Notes: generated by a model not told the origin, from the letters alone. A stretch of DNA of 11,669 bases from an uncultured Clostridia bacterium (GCA_944386315.1 CALXAS010000036.1:1-11669); one strand, 5' to 3'; positions 1 to 8,169 are shown, numbered from the stretch's first letter. Numbers and translations are program-made.

Positions 1-107
1 GTTTTAGCTACATTATATTCATGTTCTTTTAATGATGTTGCTTCCATATCTAAACAATTTTCATTTTTAAAAGATTTAAAATTCTTAAAACTAAATCTTA
101 TTAACAT
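1..107 (-). CDS. AAA-family ATPase, N-terminal fragment (OLD/RloA-like), runs off the window
   Basis: Only the first 35 codons are present; the gene continues beyond base 1. The start is the ATG at 107-105, preceded by an excellent AGGAGG ribosome binding site (115-120). The peptide opens MLIRFSFKNFKSF and continues with LDMEATSLKEHEYN. This matches the usual opening of AAA_15/AAA_21-type ATPases (OLD, RloA and abortive-infection relatives): a first beta strand, an 'N-F-[KR]-S-F' motif, then 'L-x-M-x-A'. The Walker A motif should follow but lies outside the window, so ATPase identity rests on this short match. The gene has its own promoter (133-161) just past the jet operon terminator and is not in the operon. 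Such ATPases often sit in defence islands, sometimes beside RloB-like or nuclease partners; the partner cannot be seen here. Confidence 0.72.
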   Translation of the reverse strand, partial: MLIRFSFKNFKSFKNENCLDMEATSLKEHEYNVAK

Positions 108-132
108 TTTTAAATCCTCCTTTACTTTATAT

Positions 133-161
133 ATTATATGCTAAAATTAAAAAAATATCAA
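133..161 (-). promoter_or_regulatory. Promoter of the left-edge ATPase gene
   Basis: On the minus strand, TTGATA (161-156) and a perfect TATAAT (138-133) are separated by exactly 17 bp. Transcription would start near 126, giving a leader of about 20 nt that carries the AGGAGG site. The -35 box lies inside the stem of the jet operon terminator, so terminator and promoter overlap. Confidence 0.75.
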
Positions 162-201
162 CAAAATTTGAGAAGTTCTCTCAAATTTTATTGATATTTT
201 T
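151..201. terminator. Rho-independent terminator of the jet operon
   Basis: Inverted repeat with 23-nt arms (151-173 and 179-201) and a 5-nt loop. The single mismatch becomes a G-U wobble in minus-strand RNA, so the hairpin is fully paired for the jet operon, and a U-rich tract follows. It lies about 60 nt past the jetD stop. Plus-strand RNA would form nearly the same hairpin with a U-rich tail, so it may act in both directions, but no plus-strand gene is seen to use it. Confidence 0.85.
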
Positions 202-260
202 ATTCTTTTACATATTATATTCCCATAAGCTTAAATGATCTTTTGCATCTATTGTTACTA

Positions 261-1652
261 TTAATCCTTTAATTCTTTCCATCCTCTTAACATTTCTTTC
301 AAATAATCGATATTCAATTCTTCATAGGCAGCTACTTTATCTTGCTGCAATAATTTAGCTGTTTGTCTCAAACCCTCATCTTTCAATCCTTCTAGTTTTT
401 TTAATCTACTTTCGCTTAAGGTTACATTGGATGGATTCTTCTGATAGGTATTTTCATCAAATCCAACTAAAATGAGGTGATTTTCTAATCTCTGCTTTAA
501 CTTATCTGCAATTTGCATGCCTTCTGGATCTATATCTCCCGAGTAATACAACTCTACACCTGCTTCTAATAATTTTTTTAGCAAAATAATGCCTGCTAAT
601 TTTACTTGTCCATAGGTGCATACTATAGGAATTTCCTTTAAATCTTCCTCTTGTAGGATATTGGCAAAAACTCCCGGATTTTCTACAATAAGACATTTCG
701 GAATGTTTGTTTTTATGGTATCTATTTGGCTTAAGTTATATAATGTTATCTGCATGGCCTCGTGCCTATGATAAAATTCCTGCCAACCTTTATGAATTTT
801 TCCATCTTTTAATGCTATAAGATTTCTTGTTAAAACCATATTAGACATTTCATCTATCAATATATGGTTATGATAATAAATTTCCGCAATTTCTTCTGTT
901 GTTCCTATATTTTTTCTATTAGCACCATCTACGTTTTGCAGGTTTTCCTTTTGCTTTTCTTTCTGACAGTTTTTATTCTCACTCTTTTCTTCTATTTCTC
1001 TTTCCTTCAAAAGTAAAAACTTTAAAAACAACTGACCTGCTAGCTTATTTCTATCTAAAGAATGTGGGTCTCCATTTACGTTTGCTGCAAATATGGGCAA
1101 GCTTTCTTGTTTTTGGGGAAGATGTTCTATTGCCCTAATTGCTTTTTTTAATTCTTTTTCTAAATTTTCTTTATCTTTGCGATATTCTCTTTTAATTCTT
1201 GCCGCTTCTTCTCCGTTTTGGGAAAATATGGTTTCTATTTTTTCTAGTGTTTTGGGTTGTTTTGCAAATTTTTTTATTTTTTCTATAAATATTTGCAAAC
1301 TTTGACTTTCTCTCCTTTTTTGCTCTTTATGAGAAATAATTTCTTCGCCGAAATATTGCTCTAAAATTTCTTTTATGGTAACTCCGGAAAATCTAGTTTC
1401 ATCAAGCCTTTTTTGAAAACTTTTTAAGCTAATAGAAATGTTTTTATTTCTGCTATAATCTTTTTTCATAAAACCAGAAAGTGCTTCTTTCTCTTCTCGT
1501 GTAGGATTTCCTATTGTAACGGTACCTGGTGTTTCTCTTTCGAAAGAATAGTATTTTTCTTGCATCTTTTTTAGAAATCTAGTAAAACCGTTATTTTGTT
1601 TAAAATACGCTACCGCTTCTTCCAAAATTTTTTCTTCCACTTTTGCCACCAC
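261..1652 (-). CDS. jetD: JetD, Toprim-domain nuclease of type II Wadjet (TIGR02679/DUF2399)
   Basis: 463-aa protein, the effector subunit. In the Wadjet family JetD is the nuclease that cleaves circular DNA once the JetABC motor has extruded it. The N-terminal half (about 1-110) matches the TIGR02679 pattern, for example 'EEAVAYF', 'GTVTIGNPTREEKEALSGF' and 'RFSGVTIKEIL'. The C-terminal half carries a topoisomerase VI-like Toprim fold: acidic E324 in IVENPGVF, then the D373-x-D375 pair in YYSGDIDPEG. A lysine/glutamine/asparagine-rich stretch (about 219-250) interrupts the middle and looks like a low-complexity linker. The start must be a GTG: an in-frame TAA lies five codons upstream, and candidate starts at 1652, 1649 and 1640 are all GTG. 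The ribosome binding site is weak (AGAG), unlike those of jetA and jetB, so expression may be low. It is the last gene of the operon, 126 nt after jetC. Confidence 0.94.
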   Translation of the reverse strand: MVAKVEEKILEEAVAYFKQNNGFTRFLKKMQEKYYSFERETPGTVTIGNPTREEKEALSGFMKKDYSRNKNISISLKSFQKRLDETRFSGVTIKEILEQYFGEEIISHKEQKRRESQSLQIFIEKIKKFAKQPKTLEKIETIFSQNGEEAARIKREYRKDKENLEKELKKAIRAIEHLPQKQESLPIFAANVNGDPHSLDRNKLAGQLFLKFLLLKEREIEEKSENKNCQKEKQKENLQNVDGANRKNIGTTEEIAEIYYHNHILIDEMSNMVLTRNLIALKDGKIHKGWQEFYHRHEAMQITLYNLSQIDTIKTNIPKCLIVENPGVFANILQEEDLKEIPIVCTYGQVKLAGIILLKKLLEAGVELYYSGDIDPEGMQIADKLKQRLENHLILVGFDENTYQKNPSNVTLSESRLKKLEGLKDEGLRQTAKLLQQDKVAAYEELNIDYLKEMLRGWKELKD

Positions 1653-1778
1653 TTTTCTCTTTTTTTACTCTCTTCTTCGTTATCGCTTTTTTCGCTTTTT
1701 CGTTTTTAGTTTAGTTTTTTTCTTTTGTTTCTCTTTTTGCTCCACTTTTATTGCAGTTTTTCCTTTCTTCTGCTTTTG
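1653..1778 (-). other. Purine-rich jetC-jetD spacer with open Lys-rich frame
   Basis: 126 nt of almost pure A/G with scattered C/T on the transcribed strand. Reading on in jetC's frame past its TAG stop (1781-1779), 32 sense codons follow before a TAA at 1682-1680. They encode an extremely basic stretch (Gln-Lys-Gln-Lys-Lys..., ending Lys-Lys-Arg-Lys-Lys-Arg). This could be a readthrough tail, an old C-terminus cut off by the stop, or a chance result of A-rich composition, where lysine codons dominate. No hairpin or promoter was seen here. Confidence 0.6.
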
Positions 1779-4700
1779 CTAATCTTCTTTTAATTTTCTT
1801 ACTTTACCATTCCACAAATATCGAATCACAGACACTACTTTTTCTCTAGGGTCACTTACTAGTTCGTTAATGGCTAAGCTTGGAATAGTGTCATACTCTC
1901 CCCATAGCACTTGTGAATTAATAACATATTCTAAATCTAATTTTGTTAAAATGCGAAACATATCTCTTATATTACTGTCGTCTACCCCCGCAAATGCCTC
2001 ATCTAGCGAGATAATTCTTGGTGTATCTTTTCCTGCCGATTCGTATTTAGCAACCACAGCAGCAAATAAAGGAATATACATAGCTAGCGCTTTTTCTCCA
2101 CCGCTTAGTTTGAAAAAGGCATTATTTGTAAGTTCTTTTTTGGTTTCGTCTCCTTTTTTATACATAAATTGGAATTCAAACCAAGTTCTATAATCTAATA
2201 CTTCTTTCATAATATTATGGAAAGACTTCATCTCTTCTTTTTGCCTTTGCTCTGCTTTGGCAAACTTACTTCTAAAGTGATTGGCTACCTTTGAAATTTC
2301 TTCCTGTTTTAAAATTTGTGTATCGGAATTTAGTAGATCCACTAATTCTTTGGTATCTACCTCTGTTTCATCTGTTGCTACTTTTGGTTTCCAATTTAAA
2401 CTAAAAGATAATTTGCTGGTTGTGTCTATGCTTTCCATTAAGTCATTCATTGCTTTTACCCATTGTTTTGCATGATAAATTCTCTCTTTTATTTTTCTTC
2501 CTCCGGTATTGGTTAAAATTTCTTCAAATAAAATTCTATCGTCTTCTTCTATTAACATTTCTGTTTCCTTGATATTGCCTTCTACTTCTTTGCCTAATTT
2601 TATTAAATTTACTTTCTGCCCATTCACAAAACATTTGATATCTTTTCTTGTACGTCTTGCATATAGTTCCACAATTGGTGCTTCTTCCTCCATACTTTGT
2701 GTATCTACTCTTTGAATGTCTTCAATGGTTAGGTTATAATCTACCAAATGTTCTGCATTTTCTCTTACTTTAATAGATAAATTGTCTAAATAGTGGCTTA
2801 CGGTATAACCATCTTTTTCAAATTTTTGATAGTCTCTTAGTATTTTGTTTGCCTCTTTTGTGACATCTTCATAAGTTTCTATGACATATTTTAAATCTAG
2901 TTCTTGTTTTAGATTTTCTTCTAATATTTTAGAAGTCTTACTTGCGAATTGCACTTTTTCTTCCATTTCTACATATTTTTGTGTATTATTTTCTATATCT
3001 TTCTTTAAACTTACATCTCTATCCCTTAAATTGTCACGTATTTTTGGAAGTTCTTTTTTCGCTCTTATGCATTCCTCCATCTGTTTTTTTATTTCGTAAA
3101 TATCATCTGTTATCAGTTCTTCTATCGCTCTTATTTTTTCTTCTGTCACACTTTTTTCTCTATTTAACTGATTGGTATCATAGAGAATATCGTCTAAAGC
3201 TGCTAGTCCTTGCTCTATATTCTCCTGAATCATTTCTATGGTTTTATGGGTATTGATGATATTATTGTGTATTTTTTCTAATTCATATATTTTATCTTTT
3301 AGTTCACTTGTGCTATTCAATGCTTCTGCATAAGCTTCTTTTGTTTTCTTAAATTGTAATTTTGCTGTTTTCTCTTCTAATTCTATTCTTTTTTCTTTTA
3401 TTTCTTCAAACTTGCTGGCAAGTTCCTTTTGCTTTACTTCTATTTCATTTTCTAGAGCCGCTAAAGTATGAATGGCAATTCTTAGCTGATTATACTTTTC
3501 TTCTAATGCATCCTTGGGCATAAAATTATCCCATTCTCCTTTTAAACTTACTTTTTTGTTTTCTATGTTTTCTAATTCTTTACGGATTTGCTCTATTTCT
3601 AATTTTGTTTGTTCTTTTGCTTCATTTAACTCCTGTATTTTATTTTCTTGGTATCTTTTTCTTGCTATGACACCAATGTATTGTGCCACCTTATTGGTGT
3701 CTGCCTTTCCTTTTAACATACCAATTTTGTAAATGCCTTTTTCATCGATATAGTTTCCATTTTCTATATCGTCCAATAAAATGGTTTTTAATACATTTAT
3801 CACCTCTTCTGGCTTTATTGGTGCATTCTCTGGCAAGTCTACTTTTAATATTTCACTTAAATCATGTCGAAATTCTTTTGGACTTCCTACTAAATATTTG
3901 TCTACAAAATTAGGGTCGATTTTTTCTATTTCTTTTTGATATTGTTTTGGAATAATTAAAGCATCTAATAATCCCATATCTTGCAATGCAGATTCTATGC
4001 TATTTTTTGTTACTTCGTCAATTTCTGCTTTGAATTCTACCGCTTTATAGAAGGGAATAAACGGTATATGGTTTTCTTGCAATCTGTTTCTATTTTGTAT
4101 AACCGTATCTTCTCTTATTGGCTCTGGCTCTTTTTTATTTTTCCAATCTTCTAATTCTTGGCTTATCTGTTGTAATTCTGTTTCCTTTGCACTTTTTTCT
4201 TGTTTTTTTACAAGCTCCTCTTCTAATAATTTACTTTGCACTTTTTGGTAGGCTTTGCTTACTTCTACTTTGATATCATCATAGCTGGTGTTTTCCCCAT
4301 AATTTCTCACTTTTTGCGCTATTTTTACCTTATCTTCTTGCTCTATTTTCAAAAGAGTATTGTCTTTTTCCCACTGATACATTTCTTCTATAAATTTTTC
4401 TTTTGTTTCTTCTAATTCTTTTCTATTTTTGCTTACTTCACTATCCTGTTTTATTTTGTGATTTCTAGCTATTTCCAAATTTTTTTGCATATCGTCATAA
4501 ACTTGCTCTAATAGAAACACTTGCTCTAGTATGGTTTTTGCCTGTTCTATTCTGTCTCTATACTTTTTTAAATCATTTCGCAATGCAGAATAAGGATAAC
4601 TTGCGTGGATGTTCTTTTTAATATCGTCTATCGCAAAGAAATATTCGTCATAATAGCAATCGGAGGCAATGGTTTCTATTTCTAAATTTAAATCTTCTAA

Positions 4701-5864
4701 CTCCTTTTGATAGCCTTCATAAATTCTCTTGTTTTCTTTCCTGTCCTGTTCTTTTTTTCTATTTTCTGCTTCTTGTTGCTCTCTTTTCTTATGTTTTTCC
4801 TCTAAATTTTTCTCTATTTCTTCCTTTTTTTGCTTAAGTTCTTGCAGATTTTTTTCTTGGTTCCATGCTTCGCTTTTGCTTAATTCTTGCACTTTAAATT
4901 CTACCGCTTCTATCTTGGCATCTGTCTCTTCCAATTGTTTTGCTAACTGACTTACTTCTTCTTTATCTTTTTGAATTTTATCTTGCAACGTTTTTTCTTC
5001 ATTTAGCAAGTCTTTATATTTCTTAGTTTCTTGCACATATTGCTTTGCTTTATGAAATAAAACACTTTCATTGTATTTTTTATAGTCCCCCATAATGTTG
5101 TTAATGGCCTTTTGACTATCTTTTAAAAACTTTAATTGTTCTTTTGTTTTGTTCATATTTTCGATAGATTCTGAAACAGGTCTTAAATCTTCGTCAGATA
5201 ATCCTTGTAGAGAATTCGACATAATTTCCAATACAGTAGATGGTCTAAATCCTTCTCCTTTAGAAAGCTTCGGTGTTCTAATTTCTATTAAAAGTTTGAT
5301 AAATTCTTCATATTCTTCTATGGTTTCAAAATGAAAGATAGCATCATTTACCATTTCCATATATTCTTTTTGCGTTTCTACCAAAGTTCCACCTAATCCG
5401 ATTCTATTTTTTAATTCTAGTTTTGTTAGCGGAATTTTATTGTCTATCTCTTTATATAAGAAAAAATCCTTTCCTATTCTTCTTCCATCATTAATTAAAA
5501 ATCCCCAAAAGTTAATAGGTTGTCCTCTTTTTCCTCTTAGCCCCATTCCTATCGAAATATATTGGTTTGTTTCCTTTTTACAAAATTCCATATATAAATA
5601 ACTTGTATTTTCTTCTTTGATATTATCTCCATACCCCAATACATAATCCTCTATTTTTCTAGCTTTATTGCCAAATGGGTCAAGCCTTTCTGGTGTTTTT
5701 TTGCCATCTAATAGTAAAGGAATAAAACTCTGCATTGTAACACTTTTTCCAGAGCCATTTGTCCCTCTTAATATCATTCTTCCTTCTGAAAATTCAAACT
5801 CTTCTTCGTCATACCACCAGTAATTTAAAAGCCCTATTTTATTAATTTTCCATCTGCTATCCAT
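1779..5864 (-). CDS. jetC: JetC, SMC-like (MukB-type) ATPase of type II Wadjet (TIGR02680)
   Basis: 1361-aa SMC-family motor. In Wadjet it dimerises with the JetA kleisin and JetB to extrude loops on small circular DNA. The N-terminal head has Walker A GTNGSGKS (34-41) after the RMILRG strand, and conserved 'LLDGKKTPERLDPFG' (51-65). A long Glu/Lys/Gln-rich coiled coil runs from about 235 to 580. A non-coiled globular segment follows (about 580-735, starting near 'HIPFIPFYKAVEF') and probably forms the hinge; the returning coil spans about 737-1100. The C-terminal head has the ABC signature LSGGEK (from 1253), Walker B RIISLDEAF with D1288 and catalytic E1289, and a D-loop AGVDDSN. All ATPase motifs are intact and the length is normal for the family. 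The ATG at 5864 follows a GGAG site about 7 nt upstream. It lies downstream of the IS insertion in jetB and may be poorly transcribed now. Confidence 0.96.
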   Translation of the reverse strand: MDSRWKINKIGLLNYWWYDEEEFEFSEGRMILRGTNGSGKSVTMQSFIPLLLDGKKTPERLDPFGNKARKIEDYVLGYGDNIKEENTSYLYMEFCKKETNQYISIGMGLRGKRGQPINFWGFLINDGRRIGKDFFLYKEIDNKIPLTKLELKNRIGLGGTLVETQKEYMEMVNDAIFHFETIEEYEEFIKLLIEIRTPKLSKGEGFRPSTVLEIMSNSLQGLSDEDLRPVSESIENMNKTKEQLKFLKDSQKAINNIMGDYKKYNESVLFHKAKQYVQETKKYKDLLNEEKTLQDKIQKDKEEVSQLAKQLEETDAKIEAVEFKVQELSKSEAWNQEKNLQELKQKKEEIEKNLEEKHKKREQQEAENRKKEQDRKENKRIYEGYQKELEDLNLEIETIASDCYYDEYFFAIDDIKKNIHASYPYSALRNDLKKYRDRIEQAKTILEQVFLLEQVYDDMQKNLEIARNHKIKQDSEVSKNRKELEETKEKFIEEMYQWEKDNTLLKIEQEDKVKIAQKVRNYGENTSYDDIKVEVSKAYQKVQSKLLEEELVKKQEKSAKETELQQISQELEDWKNKKEPEPIREDTVIQNRNRLQENHIPFIPFYKAVEFKAEIDEVTKNSIESALQDMGLLDALIIPKQYQKEIEKIDPNFVDKYLVGSPKEFRHDLSEILKVDLPENAPIKPEEVINVLKTILLDDIENGNYIDEKGIYKIGMLKGKADTNKVAQYIGVIARKRYQENKIQELNEAKEQTKLEIEQIRKELENIENKKVSLKGEWDNFMPKDALEEKYNQLRIAIHTLAALENEIEVKQKELASKFEEIKEKRIELEEKTAKLQFKKTKEAYAEALNSTSELKDKIYELEKIHNNIINTHKTIEMIQENIEQGLAALDDILYDTNQLNREKSVTEEKIRAIEELITDDIYEIKKQMEECIRAKKELPKIRDNLRDRDVSLKKDIENNTQKYVEMEEKVQFASKTSKILEENLKQELDLKYVIETYEDVTKEANKILRDYQKFEKDGYTVSHYLDNLSIKVRENAEHLVDYNLTIEDIQRVDTQSMEEEAPIVELYARRTRKDIKCFVNGQKVNLIKLGKEVEGNIKETEMLIEEDDRILFEEILTNTGGRKIKERIYHAKQWVKAMNDLMESIDTTSKLSFSLNWKPKVATDETEVDTKELVDLLNSDTQILKQEEISKVANHFRSKFAKAEQRQKEEMKSFHNIMKEVLDYRTWFEFQFMYKKGDETKKELTNNAFFKLSGGEKALAMYIPLFAAVVAKYESAGKDTPRIISLDEAFAGVDDSNIRDMFRILTKLDLEYVINSQVLWGEYDTIPSLAINELVSDPREKVVSVIRYLWNGKVRKLKED

Positions 5865-6060
5865 TTTTTCTCCTTCTCTTTCTCCCTTTTTTTCTTTCTT
5901 TTTACCCTTTTGGGGCTTTTCCTTTTTGCTTTTGCCCCTTTAGTTTTTTTGCTTTTTCCCTTTCTCTATTGCTTTTTTATCATTTCGCTCTAGCTATTCT
6001 AAAAGCCTATCTCTATTTACTATTCTTGTTTTTCCTAAAGGTACCTGTTATTATTCGATT
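5865..6060 (-). other. Purine-rich jetB-jetC spacer
   Basis: A 196-nt gap, long for genes of one operon. Its jetC-proximal 110 nt are nearly all A and G on the transcribed strand, with a GGAG ribosome binding site just before jetC. The only structure seen is a weak pairing of GGGGC (5912-5916) with GCCCC (5934-5938) across a 17-nt loop. No convincing small gene: after the jetB stop all frames close quickly. An unstructured purine-rich leader could aid ribosome loading on jetC. Confidence 0.55.
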
Positions 6061-6583
6061 TTAAATTTCCTCTTCTTGCATAAATTCTTTAGGATATCTC
6101 CCACTAATTTTAAAAGTAATTGGCATCACTCTATATTGTTTCTCTTCTTTTCTTATCATATCGTATTCTTCCATAAAATCATAAACTTGTGATTCTAACT
6201 CTTTCTCATCCATTTCTCTATATTCCTTACTAAAACCTCTTCCATATTCTTGTTTCACTTTTTTTACCAATTGAGAAAATTCTATTTCTGAAATGAGAAT
6301 GGTATCATCTGCTTCTTTTGTGAGCTTGCCTGCTTCTAACATATGAATGAAAATAGTATTAAAAAATACCACTACATCTGAGATAGCTTTGTTAGGGGCA
6401 GGAAATACATTTTTAAAAGGTTCATGTTCTGCTAGTAAAATATAGGCTCCATTTTTATGTATTTCTAAGCTAGAATCCAACATTTGGTCTACATCTTGTG
6501 CAATGGTATTCTTATATTGCTTGATATACAGATAATCTTGGTCATCTTTTTTCTCATTATATACCACATTTTCTGTAAATAAC
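6061..6583 (-). pseudogene. jetB: jetB, 3' fragment (C-terminal part of TIGR02678/DUF2398 protein)
   Basis: C-terminal part of the MukE-like Wadjet subunit, cut off from its start by the IS element. The first codon not shared with the target duplication starts near 6583. A GTG at 6567 could in principle open a 168-aa reading frame, but no ribosome binding site precedes it and this valine is an internal codon of the intact gene. Family features include 'LEIHKNGAYILLAEHEPF', 'FP.PN' and 'EYGRGFSKEYRE', all typical of the DUF2398 C-terminus. In-frame TGA codons in the IS end prevent fusion to IS sequence. The TAA stop is at 6063-6061, with jetC 196 nt further on. Apart from the insertion, this part shows no stop or frameshift. 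Confidence 0.93.
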
Positions 6584-6592
6584 CTTCTATAT
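6584..6592. repeat. Target-site duplication, left copy
   Basis: CTTCTATAT directly abuts the left inverted repeat. The same 9 bp occur directly after the right inverted repeat (8196-8204). In the uninterrupted gene this segment encodes the Y-R of 'RVYRRL'. Confidence 0.93.
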
Positions 6593-6609
6593 CAATGTCA
6601 ACAACTTAA
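6593..6609 (+). repeat. IS terminal inverted repeat, left
   Basis: CAATGTCAACAACTTAA, the perfect reverse complement of 8179-8195. Read outward on the minus strand it contains TTGACA (6601-6596), a consensus -35 box pointing at the jetB 3' fragment and jetC. The best -10 at a suitable distance is only TTTACA. Confidence 0.94.
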
Positions 6610-6629
6610 CTTAAAAATAAACTATCCAA

Positions 6630-6695
6630 AAAAAAGAAAAGTAGTCAATTATAATGATAAATTTATTTATCTATCAATGACCACTTTTCTTTTTT
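6630..6695. terminator. IS-borne bidirectional terminator after the transposase
   Basis: Arms of 18 nt (6630-6647 and 6678-6695) pair with one G-U or A-C position. Inside them lies a further small palindrome (6656-6671, GATAAAT/ATTTATC). A-runs and T-runs flank both sides, so the hairpin is followed by U's in either transcript; on the minus strand about nine U's follow. It ends transposase transcription about 83 nt past its stop. It also lies in the path of jetA-promoter transcription towards jetC and jetD. Confidence 0.85.
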
Positions 6696-6777
6696 ATATA
6701 AAATTGCACAAAAAATCCCTATTTCAATAGTGCTCTAGTTTTATGTTTATCACTTACGTTTATTATAATTGTATAAA

Positions 6778-8124
6778 TTAAAACGTAGCTCCTTGATTAG
6801 AATGATACTTGTTGGATATAATAAATTTTCTTTCTGTTGAAATTCTATTCTCTCTTATCACACTAACATATTTTGCCATTTCTTCTACTAATTCTTCAAA
6901 TTGCTTTGTTGCTATTTTTTTATCTTCTATTAACATTATCCTTATAAATTGTTCTTTATATAGTCCTATTGCCTTATTCTCATTTATTTGATATTCATGC
7001 TTTAATTTTTTTTCATTATTTTTACTTATTAATATTTGGTTTCCCTCTTTTAACATATCTTGCAATTGATTATATACTAGCACTTGTGCATATGTATCTT
7101 GATATACAAATACTGGCAATTTCCCAGTGAATTTTTCTATTTTTAGTTTGTTCTTTATGCTATTATAACCTTCTTCTATTTTCCATCGTGCATGATATAT
7201 TTCATTAAAATCCTCCTTATCAAATTTGTTTGTTAATATATTTGTAATTAAGGTTTCTGTTTTTCCTGTATTTAATTTTATATTGATAATCCTTAACTTA
7301 ATTCCTTCTTTATCTTTTATTTTTTTATATACTTCTGGATTTTTCTTCATAAAATGATATTTTCTATAACTTGTATATTTGATTTCTATTATTTCATCAT
7401 CTTTGCTCATTTGCTTTCTTTCATTCATATAATCATTTACACTTAATCTCATTATAAATTTGGCATGTTTCTCATTTAAAAGTTCGTATAGTTCTATGGA
7501 TGGATAATTTCTATCAAATACAAATAAATTTTTTTGTTTATCATTGATTTTTAGACATTCTTCTATATTCTTTTTAGCTAACTTACTCTCATATGTTGTT
7601 GCTTTGTCTACTTGTACATCTCCAAAAAAATTATTATATACATCATATGCTCCGCTCATTAATGCTCTGGCTACTTTATCTTTTCCTTTCCCACCAGGTA
7701 CTGTACCAAAAAAATCTTTATTTTGCATTGTGTTTGGTACCTCTTCTTTAGAACCATCTATTGCCCATACAACATACCCTTTATATTTTTTTACATATTT
7801 TTTTTCATGATAGAAATCTTTTAAATATCCTTGATTTAAATATTTAAATATCTCTGGATTTAATTTTCTTCTCTGTTTTAAATATGCTTCGTCTGAATAC
7901 CCCACAAATTGACCACCTTTTTTATTTATTTCATAATCTCTTATTTCAAAACTAACATTTCTTCCTTGTTTATTTAATGTCATCAATAGTATATCTGAGA
8001 AAGTTATTTTTCGATTTCTAGCAAATGTATTTGTAGACATATTGTTTCTACATAATTTTTTTGTTGATTCACTAAATATTTTGTTTCTTAAATAGTTTTT
8101 TCTTCGGATTATAGATTTTTTCAT
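6778..8124 (-). CDS. IS4-family (IS231-like) DDE transposase
   Basis: 448-aa transposase, counted from the ATG at 8124. It should catalyse cut-and-paste movement of the surrounding IS. The RNase H-like catalytic triad is complete: D123 in VVWAIDGSKEEVP, D204 in FVFDRNYPS, and E317 in YHARWKIEEGYNSIK. The last shows the IS4 signature Y-(2)-R-(3)-E-(6)-K (Y310, R313, E317, K324). The frame stays open upstream to a TTG at 8169, but that codon is the -35 box of the IS promoter and lies before the predicted transcript start. The ATG at 8124, with a modest CAGGG site, is therefore preferred. The leader would be only about 10 nt, which would limit expression. No frameshift or premature stop is present. 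Confidence 0.94.
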   Translation of the reverse strand: MKKSIIRRKNYLRNKIFSESTKKLCRNNMSTNTFARNRKITFSDILLMTLNKQGRNVSFEIRDYEINKKGGQFVGYSDEAYLKQRRKLNPEIFKYLNQGYLKDFYHEKKYVKKYKGYVVWAIDGSKEEVPNTMQNKDFFGTVPGGKGKDKVARALMSGAYDVYNNFFGDVQVDKATTYESKLAKKNIEECLKINDKQKNLFVFDRNYPSIELYELLNEKHAKFIMRLSVNDYMNERKQMSKDDEIIEIKYTSYRKYHFMKKNPEVYKKIKDKEGIKLRIINIKLNTGKTETLITNILTNKFDKEDFNEIYHARWKIEEGYNSIKNKLKIEKFTGKLPVFVYQDTYAQVLVYNQLQDMLKEGNQILISKNNEKKLKHEYQINENKAIGLYKEQFIRIMLIEDKKIATKQFEELVEEMAKYVSVIRENRISTERKFIISNKYHSNQGATF

Positions 8125-8140
8125 ACACAACCCTGCTATT

Positions 8141-8169
8141 ATTATATCAATCCTATAACGGATATTCAA
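8141..8169 (-). promoter_or_regulatory. Promoter of the IS transposase
   Basis: Minus-strand TTGAAT (8169-8164) and a perfect TATAAT (8146-8141) are separated by 17 bp. The predicted start is near 8134, about 10 nt before the transposase ATG. Confidence 0.72.

Noticed and set aside
1870..5334. Several plus-strand open frames of 60-107 codons opposite jetC
   Set aside because: They are Ser/Phe/Leu-rich mirror frames of the Glu/Lys-rich coiled coil, without ribosome binding sites or recognisable protein features.
5912..5938. GGGGC/GCCCC hairpin in the jetB-jetC spacer as a terminator or riboswitch
   Set aside because: Only 5 bp of stem across a 17-nt loop and no U-tract after it; too weak to call.
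6061..6567. Separate 168-aa gene starting at GTG 6567
   Set aside because: No ribosome binding site, and the codon is an internal valine of jetB once the IS is removed.
8153..8169. TTG at 8169 as transposase start, overlapping the truncated jetB frame
   Set aside because: That TTG forms the -35 box of the IS promoter and would lie outside the transcript; the ATG at 8124 fits better.
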